Shown piece by piece: positions 43,781 to 55,500 of a stretch of DNA of 64,000 nucleotides. Under the pieces are notes generated by a model. That model searched no databases and had not been told where the DNA came from. It saw only the letters and a list, made by a program, of their open reading frames with translations. Origin of the DNA: Lumbricus rubellus (lineage: Eukaryota; Annelida; Clitellata; Crassiclitellata; Lumbricidae); the NCBI GenBank assembly GCA_945859605.1, contig OX243821.1, forward strand, positions 35,504,248 to 35,568,247, written 5' to 3'. Numbering within the stretch: position 1 is the first letter of the stretch; the number at the start of each line of letters is the position of its first letter. Made by a program: the position numbers and the translations under genes.

Positions 43781-46040
43781 CTATGGCACAGGATATGGCC
43801 TCTTCAACCCTGCGACATTTAACGTAGGCTGAATCCGATGACCGACTAGTTTGATTCTTCTTAGCACATCACTGAAGATGTCTTGAAATTCTTCCAAGAG
43901 GTTTTCGACCTCCTTCTTCTGATCCTCTGACAGATCATGGCCTATCTCCACATCTTTGTAGGCCTCTTTCTGCAGATTGTCAAAGAGTGGCAGATTTCCT
44001 TCACCTGTCATCCTCATCTCTGCATACGACAATTCTTCGACGACGACAGCCGCTCCTACAGCTTGCATTTCGTCGTTCACGGTTTCCTCGCTCGGTCTGT
44101 TCTCTGTCTCTGGTTGACGCTCATGATAGCGTTTAAGCATGTTCGCATGGAACGTCTTTGCTCGGTGAGAAAACTGGATTACATAATCAGCTTCTCCGAA
44201 TCGTTTCAGTACTGGAAATGGACCTTTCCATTGCATTTGCAGTTTGTTGCTCTCTGTAGGCAACAGTAGCAGTACTTTATCGCCTGGATCAAACTTTCGA
44301 GGCTTGGCATGCTTGTCAAAGTTGCGCTTATATTTATCAGCGGCTCTTTGCAGATTTTCTTGCGCCAAGTGACAAGTCTCTTGAAGACGATTCCTCAGAT
44401 CGACAACATACTCGTAAGTCGTCTTCTCCTCTGGTTCGGCAATGTCTTTAGTCCACAGTTCCTTCAAAATAGCCATGGATCCTCGCACAGGTCTTCCGTA
44501 AATCATCTCAAACGGACTGAATCCCGTACTTTCATTGCTGACCTCACGATATGCGAACATCAACGGATCCAAGTATCGATCCCAATCTTTCACTTTCTCT
44601 GCACACATTTTCCGAAGCATTTGTTTGATGACTCCGTTATATCTCTCAACCAATCCACAGTTTTGACTGTGATATGGAGTGCTGAATAATTGTTTTATCG
44701 ACAGAAGTCGACCTACTTCCTTCATCATTGCTCCTGTGAACTGTGATCCATTATCCGAGAGCAGCTCCAATGGTGCCCCCATCCTTGAAAAGATGCTAAG
44801 CAATGCTTCTGCAACAGAACAGGTGTCAATTTGCTTAAGCGCGATACACTCAGGATAGCGGCTTGCACAATCCACCAATGTTAGAATGTACCGGTGTCCT
44901 CGCTCTGAGCATGGAAGTGGTCCAATCAGGTCGACCACGCATCTCTTAAAGACCGTGTCAATTATCGGCATCTTGATCAAAGGCACTTTCTGAACTCGCC
45001 CCTTCGGCAAGGTTCTTTGACAAATATCGCAGGATCGACAGTATCTTCCGACATCACTGTAGCATCCTGGCCAAAAGAATTGAGATAGAATTCTCTCTTG
45101 AGTTTTGTGAATGCCCAAGTGTCCTCCAAGAATTGAGCTATGGGCTATTTCCATTACTCTGGTTCTCAACCTGGATGGAATTACCAGCTGTTTCACTTCA
45201 TCGCCGAAGTTATGATGTGGTGATCGAAACTTGCGATACAGCAGTCCTCGTTCCACATCAAAGCGTACGATGCGATCGTCATCGTTCGTTCCAGTCGCTT
45301 CTTTCTGTGTAGAATACTCCCAGTATTTCTTCAATGAACTGTCCTCAGCCTGTTCCTTCTTCAACGTTTCCAATGTGACTTCATTCTGAAATTCTGGGAC
45401 TCGTAACTGCTTTGGCAATGCTCTCGCTTTCTCTTTCATATGTCGGGTTTCCACAGCTGATGTCACATTCAACTGCTCTTCAGTACACCCCGCATCTTTC
45501 TCTGCGTCAATCAACAAGTCTTGTTCATGTACCTCAGTACTCTTGTCGAAGGATCTGGGCCGTAGTTCCGCTCCAGATATATTTCCAATTACAAGGTCGT
45601 ATAATGTTTCCTTCATGCAGAGCGCTTTCACTTTCCCTGTGAAGTAGTCCGTTCTGACTTCAATGATAGCGGTTGGCACTTTCCTCGTAGTTTTGTCAAT
45701 CAGAATGCACAACTCATGCTTCCCAGTCATCTGATTCTTTTTCACCAGTCTCCTGGCTACAACAACTGACGAACATCCGGTGTCTCGAAGCACTTCGACC
45801 TTCTGATCTCCTACATAACCAATCGTTGTTTTCATATCAGTTCCGTATTTACCCGGTCTACAGGCTTCAGCTATGACGTGCGCTTTGCAACCACATCTTA
45901 GTTCGACATCTTCACCATCGGACAGATTTTTCAACGCTTGACCAGCATTTTCGTCACACCCTTCCTTGACCAGCGTTCCTTCTCGATCGGTTGAAGTTGC
46001 GGTCGTTTGGTGCGTTTTCTTATCAACTGCGGAAGATGCT
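43781..46040 (-). pseudogene. Protease-integrase half of interrupted gag-pol, copy 3
   Basis: The downstream part of the gag-pol frame after the 242-bp insertion. It runs from shortly after the zinc knuckle linker through DTG protease and complete integrase (zinc finger, D-D-35-E, GPF) to the RT stub. No ATG suits it as an independent start, and the first open codons follow directly from the inserted (CTTA)n tail. Apart from the insertion the protein matches copy 2. Confidence 0.83.
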
Positions 46041-46282
46041 AAGTAAGTAAGTAAGTAAGTAAGTAAGTATATTCTTTAATGTACCAGCTGCAAAACGCAC
46101 TCTGGTTTACAAGCACAAAAAACACGACATAAAAAAACAAATACAAGACAAATATGGCAGCCATCAGCGGCGCCCACTCATATAGCTCAAGCCTATTGAT
46201 GGTAACGTCACGACAGAAGTCATCCTTAGGCAAAACACCGCTCGAGAAGCACAAGTCACCCCATCGTCAAACTCCTACGCGT
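46041..46282 (-). mobile_element. 242-bp retroposon tail with (CTTA)n end
   Basis: Present only in copy 3, where it splits a sequence that is continuous in copy 2 near 33494. Read on the minus strand it ends GGTACATTAAAGAATA followed by about seven CTTA units, which is the layout of a 5'-truncated LINE or SINE 3' end. No clear target duplication is visible beyond one T, and I do not recognise the family. Confidence 0.65.
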
Positions 46283-47707
46283 TGATTTATCTTTCTTGTT
46301 CTCAGCTTTTTTCTTCTGGTTCTGCCGTGCATTTCTAGGCTTCCAGGAAGTCTGCATTCCTGCGGCTTCATGTGACGTATTCATTCTAAACCGACATGAA
46401 TTATAGGAGTGCCCGTATCGGTTACAAAAAAAACAAGGCCTATCAGTAGCCCCGTTACGTTTTTGGTCTTTCTTTCCAGCCCTCTCATTTTCCTTAGCGA
46501 AGTCTGGCTTGAGAAATTTTCCCTCTGTTCTTACTTCTTTCTCTCCATAGTCCGACTGGTATGGCTGTTTTGACTTTACTTCGTGTGCCTCTATGTAGGT
46601 CTCCGCTAATTTAGCGAGTTCCTGAAGATCTTTTGGCGCCCTTTCTCTCAAGAACAGCGACAATTCTTTGCTCACTACTGAGAGATACTGCTCCTTTACC
46701 AGCAAACTCTTCAGTCCATCAAAGTCTTGAGTGACTTTGGCGAGCTCAATCCATCTCATCAAGTAGCTTTCTAACCTGGTGATGAATTGTTGAGGCGCTT
46801 CTCCAGTTTCCGGTCTACAGTTATTAAACCGCTTGTGAAAGCCTTCTTCCGTCATCTGATATCTTTTCAGAAGAGCATCTTTCAATGCGTCGTAATCGTC
46901 GTATTGTTCAGGCGGCATACGCGCAAACACCTCTAAAGCGCGTCCTTTCAAAAGTGCGGCCAAATAAACTGCCCATTCCTGCCTTTTCCATTTTCGAATA
47001 GACGCATATTTCTCAAATCTTCTCAGATAAGCGTCCATATTATCTTTGCCATCCTCAAATGGAGGCAGCTTTGGTCCTTTCCTCGCATTGACTGTAAAAT
47101 CCGAGGTCCGCTCCTCTTCCTCCTCCTCTTCACCATCCTCTTCCGATGCTGCGTTTTCACTAACACTTCTAATACTAGCCTGCCGTAGGCCTACAGCCTT
47201 CCCTTCGAGCTTAGCTTTCTCCAAAGCCATGGACTGTTCATGCTGTTCCTTTTGCATTTCCAATGCTTGCTCGTGCGCCTCTGTTTTCATCTTTCTTTCA
47301 AGTTCCAATTTTCTCATGGCGCATTCATCGGCTTCGGCTTTTGCCCGTCTTTCCAAATCTAAGGCTTCAGCTTTTGCCTGTCTCTCCAATTCTAACTTTC
47401 TCATTGTATTGGCTTCGGCCTCGGCCGTGGCCTGTCTCTCCAATTCAAACTTCTTGAGTGCATTTTCTTCGGCTACAGATTTAGCCTGTTGCTCCATCTC
47501 AAACTTCTTGAGTGCGTTTTGTTCTGCTTCCACTTTAGCCTGACGCTCCAATTCAAACTTGCGCATCTCTCTGTCAGCTGCTCTCTCTTCTCGCTCAAGA
47601 ATCCGTTTCTGTCGCGCTTCTTCATCAGCTCTGTGCTTTTCCACAAACTCAAGAAGCTCAGGCCCTTTCAAGCCACTCCTTTCGGCAAGTGCTATCAATT
47701 GCTCCAT
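46256..47707 (-). pseudogene. Gag half of interrupted gag-pol, copy 3
   Basis: From the ATG at 47707 this encodes the coiled-coil region, acidic patch, SCAN-like capsid domain and CCHC zinc knuckle as in copy 2. It then runs out of element sequence at the insertion and stops at 46256 after a few foreign codons. The product would be a nearly complete Gag of about 483 residues, lacking protease and integrase. Gag could still in principle be made. Confidence 0.83.
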
Positions 47708-48083
47708 GTCGAGAAACAATTAGCCTACTGGGCTAAGCTGAAACAGAATATCCCCTAAGCGCCAAATGCTAATCTATTCAGTCTAGATAATTACCTTAGA
47801 CCCCACTATAGGCGACACTATAGAAGAAGTATGTTTAACTAAGTCTACAACAGATCTTTAAACAATCCCTCTGGCCTATTTATGCAGCGTGAAACACCTA
47901 CGCTATAATAGCATAAATTATCTTTAGCAATGCTTCAATGCGTTTAGCTAAATCAAATCGTTTAATCAGTGTCTAAATCCCCGTCTAATTCTATCGAGTC
48001 AAATGTAGCTTATGTTCCTAATACAACGACCATAAATTATATTCTAAACAAACTCAACCATCCCACCTTTGCTGCCACCACAT
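47708..48083 (-). other. 5' leader of LTR element copy 3
   Basis: Non-coding, 376 bp, matching the leader of copy 2. It contains the same PBS core, TGGTGGCAGC, at 48071-48080 three bases from the LTR. Confidence 0.6.
48071..48080 (-). promoter_or_regulatory. Primer binding site, copy 3
   Basis: TGGTGGCAGC on the minus strand, as in copy 2. Probably tRNA-Leu. Confidence 0.5.
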
Positions 48084-49183
48084 TGTCATGAATTATCTTT
48101 AATGGCGAGTTAGCCCTAGCCTATTAAGGAAAGGGTGTCTAGAATACTGTCATCGAAATACTAGAAAACAAAGCATGAACTCGTTTAGAAAATTATTCAG
48201 ATAAAAAAACAACTGAAATTAAACTAAAAAACATATACATATAGAGCAAACAGTATCGTTAATAGGCTACGCCTATAGCGCCCTAATCGATGGTCGTGCC
48301 CTCCCCCAGACCCCCCAACAAAACTTCGCCCCCACTCACGTTTCCGTTCGCATGGAGACAGTTTCTGCAGGTGTGAAGAAGTCCTGTTACGCAGCGAAGG
48401 GCTTCGGTCGGCTTACTGGTCTGGTTGTCTGGCTTTGAAGTCGTCCGTTGGTCCGTTCTCGAACCCAGCGTCGAGAGTTCCAGTCCTGCTGGCGTTCCAG
48501 CTACGACTGCTGGTCGCGTCTTGTAGAGGAGTGCCAGTTCCTTCCGGCACCGCCCACCTCGGTCGTAGAAGTGGTGGAGAAGATTCCGCTCTCACAGACA
48601 CCGCCCACGTCTAGCATAGACGTGGTCACGTGGTAGAGAAGTTGCGAAAAAGTGGCGGAAAGTGACGGAGAAATGGCGGGAAAGCGTCCGCCCTTCTAGC
48701 CCGTCCTCGTCTTGTAGTAGCACCGTTGTGCTCCGAATTCGCCTGGTAACACCGTTGTGCCCAGTATTCACCTTCTTGCACCGTTGTGCGTTGTCCTACG
48801 CTCGAACGTCCTTCAGCAAAGTTCAGCGTGCATGCCCACTTGTCCACTTCGCATCCCCGACCGACGACTGATGACTGACGACTGACCGACGACAGCTTCC
48901 GACGACTCTCCTTCGACGACTGACCCCCAGACAGTCCGTTGTCTTGCCTATGTAGGCCTATCCGCCTTCCAGACAGATGACCCTTAATCCCGACACACCT
49001 TTTGGACCCAACGACCATCGACGACCATCGATATATTCTATAAGCTAGATTATTATAGGTATATCTATATACTATTGTCAAACTGTCATTTAAGCACATA
49101 ATACTATTATATACGACATAACATTACAATATAGGTATATACTGCATAGGGCCCAATGCTATCAACAAGGGCAACTCGTGACA
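48084..49183 (-). repeat. 5' LTR of copy 3
   Basis: 1100 bp, TGTCA...TGACA, with the same 5'-type diagnostic bases as the 5' LTR of copy 2 (T near 48988 and the A in ATAACATTAC). It has no MITE. Confidence 0.93.
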
Positions 49184-49544
49184 CTGGTCATCAGTAGAAT
49201 ACCCTAGGCAGCGCTCAGGGAAGACGGTCCTGGGTAGGGACCGACCCGGCCTGAATACTTTAGGCGGCACACGAAGTTAGGTTTTTCGCGCAGGCCGGGT
49301 CGGTCCCTACCCAGGACCGTCTTCCTTGAGCGCTGCCTAGGGTATTCTACTGATGACCAGCCGGTTCGAAGAAGCCCATGCAATGGAAAAGAAATTTAAT
49401 AATAATAATAATAATAATATTAAATATTAATTTGCTGCTGAATACTTTAGGCGGCACACGAAGTTAGGTTTTTAGGTCGGTCCCTACCCAGGACCGTCTT
49501 CCCTGAGCGCTGCCTAGGGTATTCTACTGATGACCAGCCGGTTC
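49184..49544. repeat. Satellite with two orientation switches, second occurrence
   Basis: Same - to + switch (GGCCTGAATACTTT near 49250, without the extra six bases seen at 36465) and same + to - switch (GGTTC/TGCAAATT near 49545) as after copy 2. Confidence 0.9.
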
Positions 49545-52500
49545 TGCAAATTATTATTTAATATTATTATTATTATTATTATTAAATTTCTTTTCCATTG
49601 CATGGGCTTCTTCGAACCGGCTGGTCATCAGTAGAATACCCTAGGCAGCGCTCAGGGAAGACGGTCCTGGGTAGGGACCGACCCGGCCTGCGCGAAAAAC
49701 CTAACTTCGTGTGCCGCCTAAAGTATTCAGCAGCAAATTAATATTTAATATTATTATTATTATTATTAAATTTCTTTTCCATTGCATGGGCTTCTTCGAA
49801 CCGGCTGGTCATCAGTAGAATACCCTAGGCAGCGCTCAGGGAAGACGGTCCTAGGTAGGGACCGACCCAGCCTGCGCGAAAAACCTAACTTCGTGTGCTG
49901 CCTAAAGTATTCAGCAGCAAATTAATATTTAATATTATTATTATTATTATTAAATTTCTTTTCCATTGCATGGGCTTCTTCGAACCGGCTTGTCATCAGT
50001 AGAATACCCTAGGCAGCGCTCAGGGAAGACGGTCCTGGGTAGGGACCGACCCGGCCTGCGCGAAAAACCTAACTTCGTGTGCCGCCTAAAGTATTCAGCA
50101 GCAAATTAATATTTAATATTATTATTATTATTATTATTAAATTTCTTTTCCATTGCATGGGCTTCTTCGAACCGGCTGGTCATCAGTAGAATCCCCTAGG
50201 CAGCGCTCAGGGAAGACGGTCCTGGGTAGGGACCGACCCGGCCTGCGCGAAAAACCTAACTTCGTGTGCCGCCTAAAGTATTCAGCAGCAAATTAATATT
50301 TAATATTATTATTATTATTATTAAATTTCTTTTCCATTGCTTCTTCGAACCGGCTGGTCATCAGTAGAATACCCTAGGCAGCGCTCAGAGAAGACGGTCC
50401 TGGGTAGGGACCGACCCGGCCTGCGCGAAAAACCTAACTTCGTGTGCCGCCTAAAGTATTCAGCAGCAAATTAATATTTAATATTATTATTATTATTATT
50501 ATTAAATTTCTTTTCCATTGCATGGGCTTCTTCGAACCGGCTGGTCATCAGTAAAATAACCTAGGCAGCGCTCAGGGAAGACGGTCCTGGGTAGGGACCG
50601 ACCCGGCCTGCGCGAAAAACCTAACTTCGTGTGCCGCCTAAAGTATTCAGCAGCAAATTAATATTTAATATTATTATTATTATTATTAAATTTCTTTTCC
50701 ATTGCATGGGCTTCTTCGAACCGGCTGGTCATCAAAAGAATACCCTAGGCAGCGCTCAGGGAAGACGGTTCTGGGTAGGGACCGACCCGGCCTGCGCGAA
50801 AAACCTAACTTCGTGTGCCGCCTAAAGTATTCAGCAGCAAATTAATATTTAATATTATTATTATTATTATTAAATTTCTTTTCCATTGCATGGGCTTCTT
50901 CGAACCGGCTGGTCATCAGTAGAATACCCTAGGCAGCGCTCAGGGAAGACGGTCCTGGGTAGGGACCGACCCGGCCTGCGCGAAAAACCTAACTTCGTGT
51001 GCCGCCTAAAGTATTCAGCAGCAAATTAATATTTAATATTATTATTATTATTATTAAATTTCTTTTCCATTGCATGGGCTTCTTCGAACCGGCTGGTCAT
51101 CAGTAGAATACCCTAGGCAGCGCTCAGGGAAGACGGTCCTGGGTAGGGACCGACCCGGCCTGCGCGAAAAACCTAACTTCGTGTGCCGCCTAAAGTATTC
51201 AGCAGCAAATTAATATTTAATATTATTATTATTATTATTAAATTTCTTTTCCATTGCATGGGCTTCTTCGAACCGGCTGGTCATCAGTAGAATACCCTAG
51301 GCAGCGCTCAGGGAAGACGGTCCTGGGTAGGGACCGACCCGGCCTGCGCGAAAAACCTAACTTCGTGTGCCGCCTAAAGTATTCAGCAGCAAATTAATAT
51401 TTAATATTATTATTATTATTATTATTAAATTTCTTTTCCATTGCATGGGCTTCTTCGAACCGGCTGGTCATCAGTAGAATACCCTAGGCAGCGCTCAGGG
51501 AAGACGGTTCTGGGTAGGGACCGACCCGGCCTGCGCGAAAAACCTAACTTCGTGTGCCGCCTAAAGTATTCAGCAGCAAATTAATATTTAATATTATTAT
51601 TAATATTATTAAATTTCTTTTCCATTGCATGGGCTTCTTTGAACCGGCTGGTCATCAGTAGAATACCCTAGGCAGCGCTCAGGGAAGACGGTCCTGGGTA
51701 GGGACCGACCCGGCCTGCGCGAAAAACCTAACTTCGTGTGCCGCCTAAAGTATTCAGCAGCAAATTAATATTTAATATTATTATTATTATTATTAAATTT
51801 CTTTTCCATTGCATGGGCTTCTTCGAACCGGCTGGTCATCAGTAGAATACCCTAGGCAGCGCTCAGGGAAGACGGTCCTGGGTAGGGACCGACCCGGCCT
51901 GCGCGAAAAACCTAACTTCGTGTGCCGCCTAAAGTATTCAGCAGCAAATTAATATTTAATATTATTATTATTATTATTAAATTTCTTTTCCATTGCATGG
52001 GCTTCTTCGAACCGGCTGGTCATCAGTAGAATACCCTAGGCAGCGCTCAGGGAAGACGGTCCTGGGTAGGGACCGACCCGGCCTGCGCGAAAAACCTAAC
52101 TTCGTGTGCCGCCTAAAGTATTCAGCAGCAAATTAATATTTAATATTATTATTATTATTATTATTAAATTTCTTTTCCATTGCATGGGCTTCTTCGAACC
52201 GGCTGGTCATCAGTAGAATACCCTAGGCAGCGCTCAGGGAAGACGGTCCTGGGTAGGGACCGACCCGGCCTGCGCGAAAAACCTAACTTCGTGTGCCGCC
52301 TAAAGTATTCAGCAGCAAATTAATATTTAATATTATTATTATTATTAAATTTCTTTTCCATTGCATGGGCTTCTTCGAACCGGCTGGTCATCAGTAGAAT
52401 ACCCTAGGCAGCGCTCAGGGAAGACGGTCCTGGGTAGGGACCGACCCGGCCTGCGCGAAAAACCTAACTTCGTGTGCCGCCTAAAGTATTCAGCAGCAAA

Positions 52501-55500
52501 TTAATATTTAATATTATTATTATTATTATTAAATTTCTTTTCCATTGCATGGGCTTCTTCGAACCGGCTGGTCATCAGTAGAATACCCTAGGCAGCGCTC
52601 AGGGAAGACGGTCCTGGGTAGGGACCGACCCGGCCTGCGCGAAAAACCTAACTTCGTGTGCCGCCTAAAGTATTCAGCAGCAAATTAATATTTAATATTA
52701 TTGTTATTATTATTAAATTTCTTTTCCATTGCATGGGCTTCTTCGAACCGGCTGGTCATCAGTAGAATACCCTAGGCAGCGCTCAGGGAAGACGGTCCTG
52801 GGTAGGGACCGACCCGGCCTGCGCGAAAAACCTAACTTCGTGTGCCGCCTAAAGTATTCAGCAGCAAATTAATATTTAATATTATTATTATTATTATTAA
52901 ATTTCTTTTCCATTGCATGGGCTTCTTCGAACCGGCTGGTCATCAGTAGAATACCCTAGGCAGCGCTCAGGGAAGACGGTCCTGGGTAGGGACCGACCCG
53001 GCCTGCGCGAAAAACCTAACTTCGTGTGCCGCCTAAAGTATTCAGCAGCAAATTAATATTTAATATTATTATTATTATTATTAAATTTCTTTTCCATTGC
53101 ATGGGCTTCTTCGAACCGGCTGGTCATCAGTAGAATACCCTAGGCAGCGCTCAGGGAAGACGGTCCTGGGTAGGGACCGACCCGGCCTGCGCGAAAAACC
53201 TAACTTCGTGTGCCGCCTAAAGTATTCAGCAGCAAATTAATATTTAATATTATTATTATTATTATTAAATTTCTTTTCCATTGCATGGGCTTCTTCGAAC
53301 CGGCTGGTCATCAGTAGAATACCCTAGGCAGCGCTCAGGGAAGACGGTCCTGGGTAGGGACCGACACGGCCTGCGCGAAAAACCTAACTATTCAGCAGCA
53401 AATTAATATTTAATATTATTATTATTATTATTAAATTTCTTTTCCATTGCATGGGCTTCTTCGAACCGGCTGGTCATCAGTAGAATACCCTAGGCAGCGC
53501 TCAGGGAAGACGGTCCTGGGTAGGGACCGACCCGGCCTGCGCGAAAAACCTAACTTCGTGTGCCGCCTAAAGTATTCAGCAGCAAATTAATATTTAATAT
53601 TATTATTATTATTATTAAATTTCTTTTCCATTGCATGGGCTTCTTCGAACCGGCTGGTCTACAGTAGAATACCCTAGGCAGCGCTCAGGGAAGACGGTCC
53701 TGGGTAGGGACCGACCCGGCCTGCGCGAAAAACCTAACTTCGTGTGCCGCCTAAAGTATTCAGCAGCAAATTAATATTTAATATTATTATTATTATTATT
53801 AAATTTCTTTTCCATTGCATGGGCTTCTTCGAACCGGCTGGTCATCAGTAGAATACCCTAGGCAGCGCTCAGGGAAGACGGTCCTGGGTAGGGACCGACC
53901 CGGCCTGCGCGAAAAACCTAACTTCGTGTGCCGCCTAAAGTATTCAGCAGCAAATTAATATTTAATATTATTATTATTAAATTTCTTTTCCATTGCATGG
54001 GCTTCTTCAAACCGGCTGGTCATCAGTAGAATACCCTAGGCAGCGCTCAGGGAAGACGGTCCTGGGTAGGGACCGACCCGGCCTGCGCGAAAAACCTAAC
54101 TTCGTGTGCCGCCTAAAGTATTCAGCAGCAAATTAATATTTAATATTATTATTATTATTATTAAATTTCTTTTCCATTGCATGGGCTTCTTCGAACCGGC
54201 TGGTCATTAGTAGAATACCCTTGGCAGCGCTCAGGGAAGACGGTCCTGGGTAGGGACCGACCCGGCCTGCGCGAAAAACCTAACTTCGTGTGCCGCCTAA
54301 AGTATTCAGCAGCAAATTAATATTTAATAGTATTATTATTATTATTAAATTTCTTTTCCATTGCATGGGCTTCTTCGAACCGGCTGGTCATCAGTAGAAT
54401 ACCCTAGGCAGCGCTCAGGGAAGACGGTCCTGGGTAGGGACCGACCCGGCCTGCGCGAAAAACCTAACTTCGTGTGCCGCCTAAAGTATTCAGCAGCAAA
54501 TTAATATTTAATATTATTATTATTATTATTATTATTAAATTTCTTTTCCATTGCATGGGCTTCTTCGAACCGGCTGGTCATCAGTAGAAGACCGACCCGG
54601 CCTGCGCGAAAAACCTAACTTCGTGTGCCGCCTAAAGTATTCAGCAGCAAATTAATATTTAATATTATTATTATTATTATTAAATTTCTTTTCCATTGCA
54701 TGGGCTTCTTCGAACCGGCTGGTCATCAGTAGAATACCCTAGGCAGCGCTCAGGGAAGACGGTCCTGGGTAGGGACCGACCCGGCCTGCGCGAAAAACCT
54801 AACTTCGTGTGCCGCCTAAAGTATTCAGCAGCAAATTAATATTTAATATTATTATTATTATTATTATTAAATTTCTTTTCCATTGCATGGGCTTCTTCGA
54901 ACCGGCTGGTCATCAGTAGAATACCCTAGGCAGCGCTCAGGGAAGACGGTCCTGGGTAGGGACCGACCCGGCCTGCGCGAAAAACCTAACTTCGTGTGCC
55001 GCCTAAAGTATTCAGCAGCAAATTAATATTTAATATTATTATTATTATTATTAAATTTCTTTTCCATTGCATGGGCTTCTTCGAACCGGCTGGTCATCAG
55101 TAGAAGACCGACCCGGCCTGCGCGAAAAACCTAACTTCGTGTGCCGCCTAAAGTATTCAGCAGCAAATTAATATTTAATATTATTATTATTATTAATAAA
55201 TTTCTTTTCCATTGCATGGGCTTCTTCGAACCGGCTGGTCAACAGTAGAATACCCTAGGCAGCGCTCAGGGAAGACGGTCCTGGGTAGGGACCGACCCGG
55301 CCTGCGCGAAAAACCTAACTTCGTGTGCCGCCTAAAGTATTCAGCAGCAAATTAATATTTAATATTATTATTATTATTATTAAATTTCTTTTCCATTGCA
55401 TGGGCTTCTTCGAACCGGCTGGTCATCAGTAGAATACCCTAGGCAGCGCTCAGGGAAGACGGTCCTGGGTAGGGACCGACCCGGCCTGCGCGAAAAACCT

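Larger units (their letters stand above)
39707..49183 (-). mobile_element. Gmr1-like LTR retrotransposon, copy 3, with three nested insertions
   Basis: The same provirus as copy 2, flanked by CTGGT at 39702-39706 and 49184-49188. It is longer because of the MITE shared with copy 2 plus two insertions of its own: a 1818-bp Tc1-like fold-back element in the 3' LTR and a 242-bp retroposon tail in gag-pol. The RT/RNase H deletion is the same. All LTR and PBS landmarks are at matching positions. Confidence 0.93.

Noticed and set aside
46039..46254. 71-codon frame across the 242-bp insertion, with a hydrophobic stretch
   Set aside because: It reads through the CTTA repeat and stops at the insertion edge. 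It has no similarity I recognise and is more likely chance than a gene.
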